Shown piece by piece: positions 43,409 through 43,967 of a stretch of 43,967 nucleotides of DNA. The notes under the pieces were generated by a model. That model was not told the DNA's origin and made no database searches. It saw nothing but the letters and a program-made list of their open reading frames with translations. The stretch's first letter is position 1, and each line of letters starts with the position of its first letter. Location of the stretch: NCBI GenBank assembly GCA_900541725.1, contig UQLB01000020.1, positions 1 through 43,967 on the forward strand, in the 5' to 3' direction. The translations under genes and the position numbers were made by a program. Origin of the DNA: an uncultured Collinsella sp. (GTDB taxonomy: Bacteria > Actinomycetota > Coriobacteriia > Coriobacteriales > Coriobacteriaceae).

Positions 43409-43843
43409 TTACGAGAAGAAGAGGTCCAGCAGGGCCTCATCGTCATCGTCCTCATCGGCCGCGGCGCGATCCCAAACCTCAAGGTGGTCGTAGTTGCCCA
43501 CAACCGTGACCTCGCGGTCGAGGTTCGCCTGCTTGCGGAGAGACTCGGAAAGACCGATACGACCGGCGCTGTCCACGTCCATCGACGTGGTGCGCTTGTT
43601 GATCGCCCTCATGAGCTTCTGGTCGTTGATGTCACGCGGGTTAAAACCCTCGTGGCCCTCACGACCCGCGAAGAGTCCTTCGACCCACTTATCGAAGGCC
43701 TCGGCAGAGAACACGTACAGAGCATCGACATCCAGGGCTTTGAACACGCGAACGTGCTCTCCAAGCTCCTCGCGAAGGGGTGCAGGCAGGGATAGACGAC
43801 CTTTTGCATCGAGATTGCGCTCGTATGCACCCGTCATTCCCAT
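43409..43843 (-). CDS. mraZ: MraZ transcriptional regulator
   Basis: DNA-binding regulator of the dcw cluster; MraZ represses its own promoter in E. coli. It has 144 residues with two SpoVT/AbrB-like halves (YERNLDAKGRLSLPAPLREEL, and DSAGRIGLSESLRKQ) and an acidic C-terminal tail. GGGGAGGG lies 5 bases before the ATG at 43843; a second ATG two codons later is possible. First gene of the cluster, with a strong promoter and MraZ-like boxes upstream. Confidence 0.96.
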   Translation of the reverse strand: MGMTGAYERNLDAKGRLSLPAPLREELGEHVRVFKALDVDALYVFSAEAFDKWVEGLFAGREGHEGFNPRDINDQKLMRAINKRTTSMDVDSAGRIGLSESLRKQANLDREVTVVGNYDHLEVWDRAAADEDDDDEALLDLFFS

Positions 43844-43881
43844 GTGCGCCCTCCCCTCGGTTACTCAGATGGCACGTACGC

Positions 43882-43931
43882 GGGGAACCACCCCGCCTGT
43901 CGACGTCATCAATAATATGGGGAACCGCCCC
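43882..43931. repeat. two GGGGAACCRCCCC elements around the dcw -10
   Basis: GGGGAACCACCCC (43882-43894) and GGGGAACCGCCCC (43919-43931) differ at one base and lie 37 bases apart. One is inside the promoter spacer and one is in the transcribed leader. Each is itself partly palindromic (GGGG...CCCC). Confidence 0.55.
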
Positions 43932-43940
43932 ATTTTTCAA
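43912..43940 (-). promoter_or_regulatory. promoter of the dcw cluster
   Basis: On the minus strand TTGAAA (43935-43940) and TATTAT (43912-43917) are spaced by exactly 17 bases, each one mismatch from consensus. It lies 68 bases before mraZ. Confidence 0.75.
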
Positions 43941-43964
43941 CACCTTTCCCCACCCCTTCCCCCA
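43928..43964 (-). promoter_or_regulatory. MraZ-box-like TGGGG repeats
   Basis: On the minus strand TGGGG occurs at 43960-43964, 43948-43952 and 43928-43932, spaced 12 and 20 bases, overlapping the -35 region. MraZ is known to bind TGGG-type direct repeats about one helical turn apart upstream of its own gene. The window edge may cut off a further copy. Confidence 0.6.
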
Positions 43965-43967
43965 CCC

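Overview
The window looks like chromosomal DNA of a high-GC Gram-positive of the Coriobacteriia, most likely Collinsella or a close relative. This placement comes from gene order and protein style, not from a database search. Supporting signs are a division cluster without ftsA but with SepF and a DivIVA/Wag31-type protein, C/G-ending codons in nearly all genes, strong AAAGGAG-type ribosome sites, and no tRNA, rRNA, IS element, phage gene or CRISPR array. The left two thirds is metabolic and transport housekeeping; the right third is the dcw (division and cell wall) cluster.

Layout. 1-4300 holds ndk, argH, a 56-codon small gene and argG on the minus strand; argG is preceded by an arginine-rich leader peptide and a candidate attenuator. 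4500-11000 holds a HAD phosphatase, polA, an M18 aminopeptidase and yaaA, separated by long perfect inverted repeats. 11000-14100 holds a membrane-anchored unknown protein and the thiamin genes thiC (with a TPP riboswitch) and thiD. 14100-17300 holds an SGNH hydrolase, a TIGR02452/PARG-like protein lacking the usual second Glu of its QEE motif, a Bax-inhibitor-1 family protein and a small unknown. 17400-20100 holds a PiT phosphate transporter with its PhoU-like partner, then a nitroreductase with mosaic codon usage.

20200-43850 is one long minus-strand block. In transcription order it reads mraZ, rsmH, ftsL, ftsI, murF, mraY, murD, ftsW, murG, murC, murB, ftsQ, ftsZ, yfiH, pstS, pstC, pstA, pstB, phoU, yggS, sepF, yggT, divIVA. 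From mraZ to ftsQ the genes are tightly packed and often overlap or nearly touch, under a good promoter with MraZ-like boxes. The high-affinity phosphate operon pstSCAB-phoU sits inside the usually continuous ftsZ-yfiH-yggS-sepF-yggT-divIVA order, and pstS overlaps the stop codon of yfiH. murE and ftsA are missing from the cluster.

How the genes work together. The dcw genes build lipid II (MurB, C, D, F, MraY, MurG), polymerise and cross-link it at the septum (FtsW, FtsI, FtsL, FtsQ) and position the Z ring (FtsZ, SepF, YggT, DivIVA). Two phosphate uptake systems (Pit with a DUF47 protein, Pst with PhoU) lie within 10 kb of each other. argG and argH make arginine. thiC and thiD make the pyrimidine half of thiamin. 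The points most worth following are the argG leader, the probable AUC start of yggT, the altered PARG-like active site, the in-frame stop just after a perfect ribosome site upstream of pit, and the pst insertion.
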